A DNA stretch of 12,495 nt, from positions 1 through 12,495 of the forward strand of contig RFKJ01000830.1 in assembly GCA_003694325.1 (NCBI GenBank), written 5' to 3'. Made by a program: the position numbers and the translations under genes. The stretch is from Deltaproteobacteria bacterium (GTDB taxonomy: Bacteria > Myxococcota_A > UBA796 > UBA2385). Every line of letters begins with the position of its first letter. Position 1 is the first letter of the stretch. The notes below the pieces were generated by a model. The model ran no database searches. It was not told the DNA's origin and was given only the letters and a program-made list of their open reading frames with translations. Below, in pieces: positions 1 to 7,562 of the stretch.

Positions 1-3000
1 CCCCCATCCGTCGACGACGCACCGCCCGACGTCGCCACCGCCCCGCTGCAGGTCCTGCGCGTCTCGCCCCAGGGCGACGTCCCCCTGGCCCCGCGGCTCA
101 GCCTGACCTTCGACCAGCCCATGGTGTCGGTCACCGGCCAGGATGACGCCGCCACCCGGCTTCCGGTGCAGCTCGAACCCCAGCCCGCCGGACAATGGCG
201 ATGGCTGGGCACCCGAACCGTGGTGTTCGAACCGACCGGCCGCTTTCCCATGGCCACCGAGTACACCGTCACGGTCCCGGCCGGCACCCGCAGCGCGGTG
301 GGAGGCACCCTCGAAGCCGATGCCCGGTTTCAGTTCCGCACTCCGCCCCCCAGCCTGGTCACCTCCTGGCCCGACCACGGCCCGCAACCGCGCCAGCCGG
401 TCATCTTCCTGGCCTTCGACCAGGCCATCGACCCCGACGCCGTCCACGCCATGCTCACCGTCCGAGCCGGCGGCACGGTCCGGCCCACCCACCTCGCCAC
501 CCGTAAGGAGCTGGACGCCGACCCGACCGCCCGGCGCCTGGTCGAGCAGTCCGACGCCCGCGGGCCCCACCGGTGGATCGCGGTCGTTCCGGACCAGCCC
601 CTTCCCCCCGACGCCACCGTGGATGTCCTGGTTCCCGCGGGAACCCCGTCGGCCGAGGGACCGCGGACGACCCGGGGAGACCAGGGCTTCAGCTTCCAGA
701 CCTACGGCGCGCTCCGGCTGACGGACAGCCGCTGCGGCTACCAGGACCGCTGCCGCCCCGACGACACCATCCAGCTCCAGTTCAGCAACAACCTCGACGG
801 CGACGCCTTCGAGATCGACATGGTCGACGTGGAGCCCGAGATCCCCGACGCCGCGATCTACGTGTCCGGCTCGTGGCTCAACATCGGCGGCATCAAGGAG
901 GAGCAGACCACCTACCGGATCACCGTCGATGGCCGGCTCACCGACGTCTGGGGCCAGACACTCGGTGACGACGTCGTCGTGACGAAGCGCACCGGCAAGG
1001 GGGAGCCCCCGCGCCCCTCCCTGTACGCGCCCGGCCCCGACCTGCGGGTGCTCGACCCGAAGGGCCGGCCGGTCTACTCGGTGTACACCATCGCCATCGA
1101 CTCGCTCCGCCTCCGGGTGTCGCGGGTCACCGAGGACGACTGGGCGGCGTTCGTGCGATGGCGCGGACACCGCGGCTGGTACCGGGAGGACGTCGAGTTG
1201 CCGCCCCCACCCGGAACCATCCTGGCCGACCGCACGATCCGGGTCGATGGGGCCGGTTCGGCCATGGTCCAGACCGACATCGACCTCGGCGAGTGGCTCG
1301 GCAACGACCCGGGACAGCTCGTCGTGTGGGTGGAACCCGTCCGCCCGGTCGACTCGTGGCGGCGGCTCTCGGAGGTGTCCTGGGTCCAGCGGACGGACCT
1401 GGGCGTCACCGCGCTGGCCGACCACCGGCAGCTCATCGCCTGGGTGACGGATCTCGCCGACGGCAGCCCGGTCGGCGGCGCCACGGTGCAGCTCCTGCCG
1501 GGCGGCGGGCGAGCCACCACCGACGCCGATGGCCTCGCCACCCTGTCCCTGCCCGGCCGCCGCGAGGCTCCCCAGGTCCTGGTGGCCCGCAAGGGCGACG
1601 ACGTCGCCCTGCTGTCGCCGACCGGCACCAGTGGCGGAATCACCTGGCAGCAGCGGGACCCCGGGGCGTCGCTGGCCTGGTACGTCTTCGATGACCGACA
1701 CCTCTACAAGCCCGGCGAGACGGCCCGGGTCAAGGGGTGGCTGCGGGTGATCGATCGGGACCTGGGCGGTGACGTCCGGTCGCTCCACCAGCTCGGCGAC
1801 CGGACCCCGACCAGTATCGAATGGGTCCTCACGGACGCACGCAGCGCCGAGATCGCCCGCGGCAAGGCGGCCCTGTCCCCCCTGGGGGGCTTCGACCTCG
1901 CCCTCGAGCTGCCCGACGACATCAACCTCGGCACCGCCAGCCTGCAGCTCGTCGCCGAGGTGGACGGAATCAGCGGTACCCGCCGGGTGCACCGCTTCGA
2001 GGTGCAGGAGTTCCGGCGGCCCGAGTTCGAGGTCCAGGCCGAATCCAGCCCCGGCCCGGTGGTGCTGGGTCAGACCGCCACCGCCACGGTCAAGGCGGCC
2101 TACTACGCCGGTGGCGGGCTGCCCGGCGCCGAGGTGCGCTGGACGGTCTCCCCCTCGTGGACCGAGTACCACCCCCCCAACCAGGACGGCTGGCGATTCG
2201 GCCGGTGGGTGCCCTGGTGGGCCGGCGATTGGTGGGGATTCCATCGGGAGCGGGCGCTCCAACCGCCCCCCCCGCTGACCGGCACCACCGACGCTACCGG
2301 TGCCCACCACGTGGACATCCGCCTGTCCGCCATGGAACGCCCCCAACCGGTCCGGCTCGAAGCCCAGGCCGTCGTGACCGATGTCAACCGGCAGGCCTGG
2401 GCCGCGTCGACGTCGCTGCTCGTCCACCCCGCCGAGGTGTACGTGGGGCTGCGCACCGCCCATCCGTTCTACGAGGCCGGCCGACCGGTCCGGGTGGAAG
2501 CGGTGGCGGTCGATATCGACGGCCACCCCGTCGCCGGACGGCCCATCCGGCTTCGGTGGTGGACGACGCGCTGGGCCCCCGACAAGAAGGGGCAGTGGTC
2601 CCAGGTGGAGGAGCAGGTCGAGACCTGCGACGCCGTCAGCAACCCTCCGACCACCGACGCGTGGACCACCGACCCGGTGACCTGTACCTTCAAGCCGAAG
2701 GGCGGGGGACGATTCACCGTCCGGGCCACGGTCCTGGACAGCCACGGCCGCCCCAACGAGAGCGAGATCTCGGTCTGGGTGGCCGGGGACAGCGGAGACC
2801 ACCCGCGGGATCGCGGGATCACCCAGGAACAGGTGATCCTCATCCCCGACAAGGACAGATACCAACCCGGTGACACCGCGCGGATCCTGGTCCAGGCGCC
2901 CTTCGCCGATGCCCACGGAGTGTGGACGGTACAGCGCAGCGGCATCGAGCAGGCAACGCCCATCACCCTGCGCGGCGACACGGCCGAGCTGGCCATCCCG

Positions 3001-5889
3001 ATCACCGACGGACACATCCCCAACCTCACGGTGGTCGTCGACCTGGTCGGCCAGGCCCCCCGCCCCGACGACGACGGCGCCAAGCGGGGCAACCTGCCGA
3101 CGCGGCCCGCCTTCGCCACCGGTCGCCTCGAGATCCCGGTGCCGCCCCTCCCCCGCAAGCTCCAGGTCGATGTCCGACCTGCGGCCGACGCCGTCGAACC
3201 GGGGGCCCACACCACCCTGGACATCACGGTCACCGACGCCGACGGCCAGCCGGCCCGGAACCCCGAGCTGGCCGTCGTGGTGGTCGACGAGTCGGTGCTC
3301 GCCCTGACGGGCTACCGCATTCCCGATCCCCTCGAGGTCTTCTACACCCGTCGGAGCCCCGGCAGTCGCACCGACGACCTCCGCACCTGGGTCTGGCTCA
3401 ACGACCCCGCCGACCTGGGAGGTTTCGGGAGCGGGGAGGGCGCGGGCAGCGGCGCCAAGGCCCAGCCCCGCTCGCTGCACGCCGTCATGGAAGGAGACGC
3501 CGGCGCGCCGGCCATGGCGCCTCCCATGGCCGAGAGCGTGATGGCCGAGGACGCGGCGCCACCCGAACCCCAACCGGGTCAGGCCGCCGGCCCGGCCATC
3601 GAGGTTCGCAGCGACTTCCGGGCACTCGCCCTGTTCCTGCCCGCCGCCGAAGGAGACGGACCCGGCCACTTCACGGTGCCGCTGGACCTTCCCGACAGCC
3701 TGACCCGCTACCGGGTGACGGCGGTCGCCGTCGAGGATGGAAACCGGTTCGGTTCGGGCGAAGCCACCATCACGGCGCGCCTGCCGCTGATGCTGCGCCC
3801 GTCGGCGCCGCGCTTCCTCAATTTCGGGGACCGGTTCGAGCTGCCGCTGGTGGTCCAGAACCAGACCGACGAGCCGCTGGGCGTGGACCTCGCCGCCGAG
3901 GCCCGCTACGCGCGGTTCATCGACGACGTGGACCCCACCGTCGAGTTCGAGGCGCAACCTGCCGGAAGCCTCCGGGCCGGCCGCCACTTCGAGGTTCCCC
4001 CCAACGACCGGGTCGAGGTTCGCCTGCCGACCACCACGACCCAGGCCGGCACCGCCCGGTTCCAGGTCGCGATCCGGGCGCGCGGCGTCGGCCCGGACGG
4101 GAACGGGGAGGCCACCGACGCCGCGAGCTTCGAGGTGCCGGTGTGGACCCCGGCGACCAGCGAAGCCTTTGCCACCTACGGCGAGATCGGCGGTCGACCG
4201 CCGTCCGGGAGATCGACCGGCGGCGACCCGGGCACGGTGCTGCAGCCCGTGCAGGCCCCCTCGGAGGTGTGGCCGCAATTCGGTGGCCTGGAGATCACCA
4301 CCTCGTCCACCGCCCTCTCGGCATTGACCGACGCCTTCCTCTACCTGCAGAACTACCCCTACGAATGCGCCGAACAGCGCGCGTCACGGGTCCTGTCGGT
4401 GGCGGCCCTGCGCGACGTCCTCGACGCCTTCGACGCCGAGGGGATGCCGTCGGCCGAGGAGATCGAGGCCTCGATGCAGCGCGATCTCGACGAGCTGGCC
4501 CGCCTGCAGAACCCCGACGGGGGGTGGGGATTCTGGCGCCGCGGCGAGACGAGCTGGCCCTACGTGACCCTCCACGTGGCGCATGCCCTCGCTCGAGCCG
4601 AGGCCAAGGGCTACGCCCCCCCGGACGAGACCCGTCGCCGCACGGTCGACTACCTGCGCAGGATCGAGTCCAGGCTGCCCCGGCGATACCCCGCCAGCGT
4701 GCGGCACGCCCTGACGGCCTATGCCCTGTACGTCCGCCGGCTGATGCACGACAGCGACCCGGCCCGGGCCGCCCGCCTGCTGGACCAGGCGGGCATCGCG
4801 GATCGCGAGCACCCCGACGGCCTGAGCCTGGAAGCCCTGGGGTGGCTGTTGCCCACCCTGGCCGACGGGCGGCGCGATGCCGCCGTGGAACGGATCCTGG
4901 CCCACCTCGGCAACCAGGTGTCCGAGACCGCCGCGGCCGCGCAGTTCACCACGTCCTACGGCGAGGGTGACTACCTGGTGCTGCACAGCAGCCGCCGGAC
5001 CGACGCCATCCTGCTCGAGGCCCTCGTCGAGGTCCGTCCTGGCAACGACCTGGTGCCCAAGCTGGTGCGCGGGCTCCTCGACCACCGGGTCCAGGGGCGC
5101 TGGGGCAACACCCAGGAGAACGCCTTCGTGCTGGTGGCCCTGGATCGCTACTTCCAGGTCCATGAAGCCGACACGCCCGACTTCGTCGCCCGCGCCTGGC
5201 TCGGGGACACCTACATCGGAGACCATGCCTTCCACGGTCGGAGCACCGAGCACGTCACCACCCGGGTGCCGATGGCCGACGTCGTCGCCCTGGCCGGGGA
5301 AGCGCCGGCCCCGCTGATCCTGCAACGCGACGGCCGGGGGCGCATGTACTACCGGGTGGGGCTGCGCTACGCTCCGCGCAGCCTGGACCTGGAACCGGCC
5401 GACCGCGGCTTCGTGGTCCTGCGCAGCTACGAGGCGGTGGACGACCCCGACGATGTCCGGCGGTTGGAGGACGGGTCCTGGCGGATCGCCGCGGGCGCCC
5501 GGGTGCGGGTCCGCCTCCGCATGGTCGCGGATGGACGCCGCGCCCATGTCGCCCTGGTCGACCCGCTCCCCGCCGGGCTGGAGGCCATCAACCCCGAGCT
5601 GGCCGTCAGCGAGGACCTGCCCGTGGACGACGCGCAGGCATCCCGACTGCGGGGACCGGACACCCCCGAATGGTGGTGGTGGTGGCACCCGTGGTACGAG
5701 CACGAGAACCTCCGCGATGACCGGGTGGAGGCCTTCGCCACCCTGCTCAGCCCGGGGGTCTACGAGTACAGCTATGTCGCTCGGGCGACCACCCCCGGGG
5801 TATACGTCACCCCGCCCGCCAAGGCCGAGGAGATGTACCACCCCGAGACCTTCGGACGGACCGGAACCGACCGGGTGGTGGTCGAGTAG
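1..5889 (+). CDS. Large bacterial alpha-2-macroglobulin family protein (5' end missing)
   Basis: This is a bacterial alpha-2-macroglobulin, by family knowledge a periplasmic or surface protease trap that binds attacking proteases covalently. The frame is open from base 1 with no stop, and residues before Met121 (LQVLRVSPQGDV...LTFDQP) read as the first Ig-like domain, so the true start and any lipobox lie upstream. Numbering from Met121: Ig-like N-terminal domains to about 290 (Cys pair 205/211), an MG2-type domain at 521-540 (DDRHLYKPGETARVKG), a bait-domain region from about 905 ending in VVVVDESVLALTGY (about 1053-1065), a Gly/Ala/Pro-rich bait-like stretch at 1101-1160, the A2M core from 1161 (EVRSDFRALALFLP), and the thioester CAEQ at 1416-1419 (Cys codon 4366-4368). 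An alpha-helical thioester domain runs to about 1640, and the C-terminal domain ends with NLRDDRVEAF and PPAKAEEMY. The thioester Cys and Gln are intact. No penicillin-binding protein 1C gene, the usual partner, is in view. Confidence 0.95.
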   Translation, partial: PPSVDDAPPDVATAPLQVLRVSPQGDVPLAPRLSLTFDQPMVSVTGQDDAATRLPVQLEPQPAGQWRWLGTRTVVFEPTGRFPMATEYTVTVPAGTRSAVGGTLEADARFQFRTPPPSLVTSWPDHGPQPRQPVIFLAFDQAIDPDAVHAMLTVRAGGTVRPTHLATRKELDADPTARRLVEQSDARGPHRWIAVVPDQPLPPDATVDVLVPAGTPSAEGPRTTRGDQGFSFQTYGALRLTDSRCGYQDRCRPDDTIQLQFSNNLDGDAFEIDMVDVEPEIPDAAIYVSGSWLNIGGIKEEQTTYRITVDGRLTDVWGQTLGDDVVVTKRTGKGEPPRPSLYAPGPDLRVLDPKGRPVYSVYTIAIDSLRLRVSRVTEDDWAAFVRWRGHRGWYREDVELPPPPGTILADRTIRVDGAGSAMVQTDIDLGEWLGNDPGQLVVWVEPVRPVDSWRRLSEVSWVQRTDLGVTALADHRQLIAWVTDLADGSPVGGATVQLLPGGGRATTDADGLATLSLPGRREAPQVLVARKGDDVALLSPTGTSGGITWQQRDPGASLAWYVFDDRHLYKPGETARVKGWLRVIDRDLGGDVRSLHQLGDRTPTSIEWVLTDARSAEIARGKAALSPLGGFDLALELPDDINLGTASLQLVAEVDGISGTRRVHRFEVQEFRRPEFEVQAESSPGPVVLGQTATATVKAAYYAGGGLPGAEVRWTVSPSWTEYHPPNQDGWRFGRWVPWWAGDWWGFHRERALQPPPPLTGTTDATGAHHVDIRLSAMERPQPVRLEAQAVVTDVNRQAWAASTSLLVHPAEVYVGLRTAHPFYEAGRPVRVEAVAVDIDGHPVAGRPIRLRWWTTRWAPDKKGQWSQVEEQVETCDAVSNPPTTDAWTTDPVTCTFKPKGGGRFTVRATVLDSHGRPNESEISVWVAGDSGDHPRDRGITQEQVILIPDKDRYQPGDTARILVQAPFADAHGVWTVQRSGIEQATPITLRGDTAELAIPITDGHIPNLTVVVDLVGQAPRPDDDGAKRGNLPTRPAFATGRLEIPVPPLPRKLQVDVRPAADAVEPGAHTTLDITVTDADGQPARNPELAVVVVDESVLALTGYRIPDPLEVFYTRRSPGSRTDDLRTWVWLNDPADLGGFGSGEGAGSGAKAQPRSLHAVMEGDAGAPAMAPPMAESVMAEDAAPPEPQPGQAAGPAIEVRSDFRALALFLPAAEGDGPGHFTVPLDLPDSLTRYRVTAVAVEDGNRFGSGEATITARLPLMLRPSAPRFLNFGDRFELPLVVQNQTDEPLGVDLAAEARYARFIDDVDPTVEFEAQPAGSLRAGRHFEVPPNDRVEVRLPTTTTQAGTARFQVAIRARGVGPDGNGEATDAASFEVPVWTPATSEAFATYGEIGGRPPSGRSTGGDPGTVLQPVQAPSEVWPQFGGLEITTSSTALSALTDAFLYLQNYPYECAEQRASRVLSVAALRDVLDAFDAEGMPSAEEIEASMQRDLDELARLQNPDGGWGFWRRGETSWPYVTLHVAHALARAEAKGYAPPDETRRRTVDYLRRIESRLPRRYPASVRHALTAYALYVRRLMHDSDPARAARLLDQAGIADREHPDGLSLEALGWLLPTLADGRRDAAVERILAHLGNQVSETAAAAQFTTSYGEGDYLVLHSSRRTDAILLEALVEVRPGNDLVPKLVRGLLDHRVQGRWGNTQENAFVLVALDRYFQVHEADTPDFVARAWLGDTYIGDHAFHGRSTEHVTTRVPMADVVALAGEAPAPLILQRDGRGRMYYRVGLRYAPRSLDLEPADRGFVVLRSYEAVDDPDDVRRLEDGSWRIAAGARVRVRLRMVADGRRAHVALVDPLPAGLEAINPELAVSEDLPVDDAQASRLRGPDTPEWWWWWHPWYEHENLRDDRVEAFATLLSPGVYEYSYVARATTPGVYVTPPAKAEEMYHPETFGRTGTDRVVVE
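3421..3600 (+). other. Putative bait/linker segment of the alpha-2-macroglobulin
   Basis: About 60 residues between the end of the macroglobulin bait-domain region and the A2M core are low in complexity and rich in Gly, Ala, Pro and Met (FGSGEGAGSGAKAQPRS..., repeated MAPPM/AESVMAED). It is the only clearly disordered stretch in the protein and lies where the family carries its protease-cleavable bait. It holds few basic residues (a Lys and one or two Arg near its start) and many small or acidic ones. Which bonds are cut cannot be told from sequence. Confidence 0.5.
4366..4377 (+). other. Thioester motif CAEQ of the alpha-2-macroglobulin
   Basis: The codons read Cys-Ala-Glu-Gln within YPYECAEQRASR. 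In the A2M/complement C3 family the Cys and Gln side chains form an internal thioester that is exposed on protease cleavage and attacks nearby nucleophiles. Both residues are present, so this copy should be able to conjugate. Downstream NPDGGWGFW (around 4513) and the Trp/Leu-rich helices fit the thioester-containing domain. Confidence 0.9.
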
Positions 5890-5904
5890 GCAGCGGGAAC
5901 GGCA

Positions 5905-5929
5905 CCGCCCCCGGGTGACCCGGGGGCGG
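5905..5929 (+). terminator. Perfect 11-bp GC hairpin after the alpha-2-macroglobulin gene
   Basis: Bases 5905-5915 pair perfectly with 5919-5929 around the 3-base loop TGA, 15 bases after the stop codon. The stem is entirely G/C. It lies between convergent genes, so it could stop transcription from either side, but no T-run follows on either strand. It is called as a terminator from position and stem strength only. Confidence 0.55.
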
Positions 5930-5985
5930 GCTCCACGCTCGCGCCGGGCGGGCCTCCCGGACGGGATCGTCCACGTCTCTCGCAT

Positions 5986-6005
5986 GGAATCGCCGTGCGA
6001 TCTCC
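5986..6005 (-). terminator. Candidate hairpin downstream of the transglutaminase-like lipoprotein gene
   Basis: GGA-ATCGC at 5986-5993 pairs with GCGAT at 5997-6001 and TCC at 6003-6005, with a CGT loop and one bulged C at 6002. It begins about 34 bases past the minus-strand stop codon. There is no T-run, and the stem is weaker than the one at 5905-5929. The rest of the 149-base convergent gap shows nothing else I can support. Confidence 0.25.
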
Positions 6006-6038
6006 GGCCCCCCAGCCCCGAGCCCGTGGCCTGGTCCC

Positions 6039-7562
6039 CTACTCCACGAAGCACTTGCCACTGTTGACGATGCCGATGTCGTCGTAGGTCAGGCGCCAGA
6101 AGTACTCGGCACCGTCCATTCCCTTGGGGCTCACCGGAACGACCGGTTCGTTGTACGGGTCGTCGTCACCGTCCAGGTCGACGGCTGCGTCCCAGATGGT
6201 GCCGCCGTGGTCGGTCGTGGCGACGCTGTGGCTGTTGAAGTACCAGCGCCCCCAGGTCTCCGTCCCGGCCGCCCGCGCAAGGTTGGTCTGGAAGCCGACG
6301 CCAAGCACGATCTGTTCGGCGTCCACGCCCCAGGACTGGGCCAGGGTCGACAGCAGGCAGCTCACCGAGTGGCAGTAGAGGTGCAGCCCCTTGCGCCGGT
6401 CCAGCCAGGCCGAGAGCTGCGAAGTGATGCTCTCCCAGTAGATGTAGCTGCCCTCGTAGTCGGAGTAGGCGGAGTCGCCCGGATCGTAGACCAGCCAGGG
6501 GTCGTCGTGGACCCGGTCGCGCAGCGCGTCCATGACGGCGGCGGCGTCGGTCGCCCCCTCCACCGCATCGACCGTGTCAGCCAGCACGCCCACCCAGGGC
6601 GTGCCGTCGGCGTAGCCATCGGCGCTGCCGTCGCGGAGCTGCGACGGGCCGAGCAGCCGGTAGAGGTGGTGGACCGTCTGGCGGCTGCCGGGGACGGTCG
6701 TACAGTCGCCATCGAAGCAGGCCGACCAGGTCCAGGTGATCACCTGGTCTTCCTGCCCGACGCTGCCCTCGACGGGATCGAGGTCGAGCGCGATGCCCGC
6801 GGTCCAGTCCACCGCCCCCGCATCGGTCAGGAGCTGGACCGCCACGCCATCGGGGAGCAGCACGCGGCCGTGATCGTCTTCCGTCGCCGGGGTCACCTCG
6901 ACCGAGGGGGCGCTGCCCAGGACGAAGGCCGCCGGCAGGTTGCGGGCGACGGCGTCGGGGTCATCCGTCCATGGCGGCATGTCCGGGTCCGTCCACGGCG
7001 ACACGGTCGGCGCCGTATCGGTGAACAGCCCCGCGGCGAGGCGGTACTCGCTGATGTCGATGGGGGTCACCCCGACCGTCACCAGGTCGAGCTTGTGGAA
7101 GGCCAGGGGCACCTTGCCCTCGCCCGCCAGCGCGATCTCCGCCGGCGCCAGGCGCACCACCGCCAGCGTCGCGGTCGCCGAGCCACGGCTGCCGTCGGCA
7201 CAGTCCGTCCACGCCCGGACATCGACGAGCCCCGGCGGGAAGCGGGCCCCCTGGTCGTCGCGGCCGTCGAAGGACCAGGCCACGTCGGCGTCGGTCGCAG
7301 CCAGCGCCAGGGTTGCAGTGCGCAGCGCGCCCTCCACCCCGACCAGCTCCAGGTCCACGTCACAGTCGACGTCGGCCCGGTCTGGAATGGACACGGTCAG
7401 CGACAGGGCCGGGTCGCCGTCCAGCGTCGGGTCGAGGACGCGCCCGGACAGCGACAGCGCAGGGTCGGGCCAGCGGGGGTCCGTGGCCCCCGGGGTGGTG
7501 GGACCACCACCGGTCTCACCGGACGAGGAGACACAGGCCAGCAAGCAGATCAGCAGGGTCAC
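6039..7562 (-). CDS. Lipoprotein with a transglutaminase-like C-terminal domain
   Basis: This 507-residue protein begins at GTG 7562, which overlaps the upstream stop as GTGA and has GGAGG five bases before it. The N-terminus MTLLICLLAC ends in a lipobox-like LLAC, so Cys10 would be lipidated; the signal is short and has no basic residue. A Gly/Thr/Pro linker follows. Next is a beta-rich region whose WSFDGRDDQGARFPPG (96-111) resembles the FlgD-type Ig fold. The C-terminal third has the arrangement of the transglutaminase-like superfamily: Cys397 in GLHLYC lies 15 residues before the Gly of SWGVDAE, as in the canonical GxC...GIPAR helix. His445 (FNSHSV) and Asp458 (TIWDAAVD) follow in the expected order. 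Members of that superfamily are crosslinking enzymes or Cys proteases. The substrate is unknown, and the fold is inferred from motif spacing, not a profile search. The product is probably tethered in the envelope. Confidence 0.85.
   Translation of the reverse strand: MTLLICLLACVSSSGETGGGPTTPGATDPRWPDPALSLSGRVLDPTLDGDPALSLTVSIPDRADVDCDVDLELVGVEGALRTATLALAATDADVAWSFDGRDDQGARFPPGLVDVRAWTDCADGSRGSATATLAVVRLAPAEIALAGEGKVPLAFHKLDLVTVGVTPIDISEYRLAAGLFTDTAPTVSPWTDPDMPPWTDDPDAVARNLPAAFVLGSAPSVEVTPATEDDHGRVLLPDGVAVQLLTDAGAVDWTAGIALDLDPVEGSVGQEDQVITWTWSACFDGDCTTVPGSRQTVHHLYRLLGPSQLRDGSADGYADGTPWVGVLADTVDAVEGATDAAAVMDALRDRVHDDPWLVYDPGDSAYSDYEGSYIYWESITSQLSAWLDRRKGLHLYCHSVSCLLSTLAQSWGVDAEQIVLGVGFQTNLARAAGTETWGRWYFNSHSVATTDHGGTIWDAAVDLDGDDDPYNEPVVPVSPKGMDGAEYFWRLTYDDIGIVNSGKCFVE

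Noticed and set aside
121..123. ATG 121 as the start of the alpha-2-macroglobulin
   Set aside because: The frame is open to base 1, and residues before this Met complete a recognisable Ig-like domain; no ribosome binding site precedes it.
2922..4970. Long plus-strand frame of 682 codons inside the alpha-2-macroglobulin
   Set aside because: Arg/Pro/Gly-rich translation typical of an out-of-frame reading in GC-rich DNA; no domain is visible.
4384..6054. Long minus-strand open frame opposite the alpha-2-macroglobulin
   Set aside because: It is antisense to conserved A2M domains, has Gly/Val/Arg-biased shadow composition, and covers the hairpin and the convergent gap.
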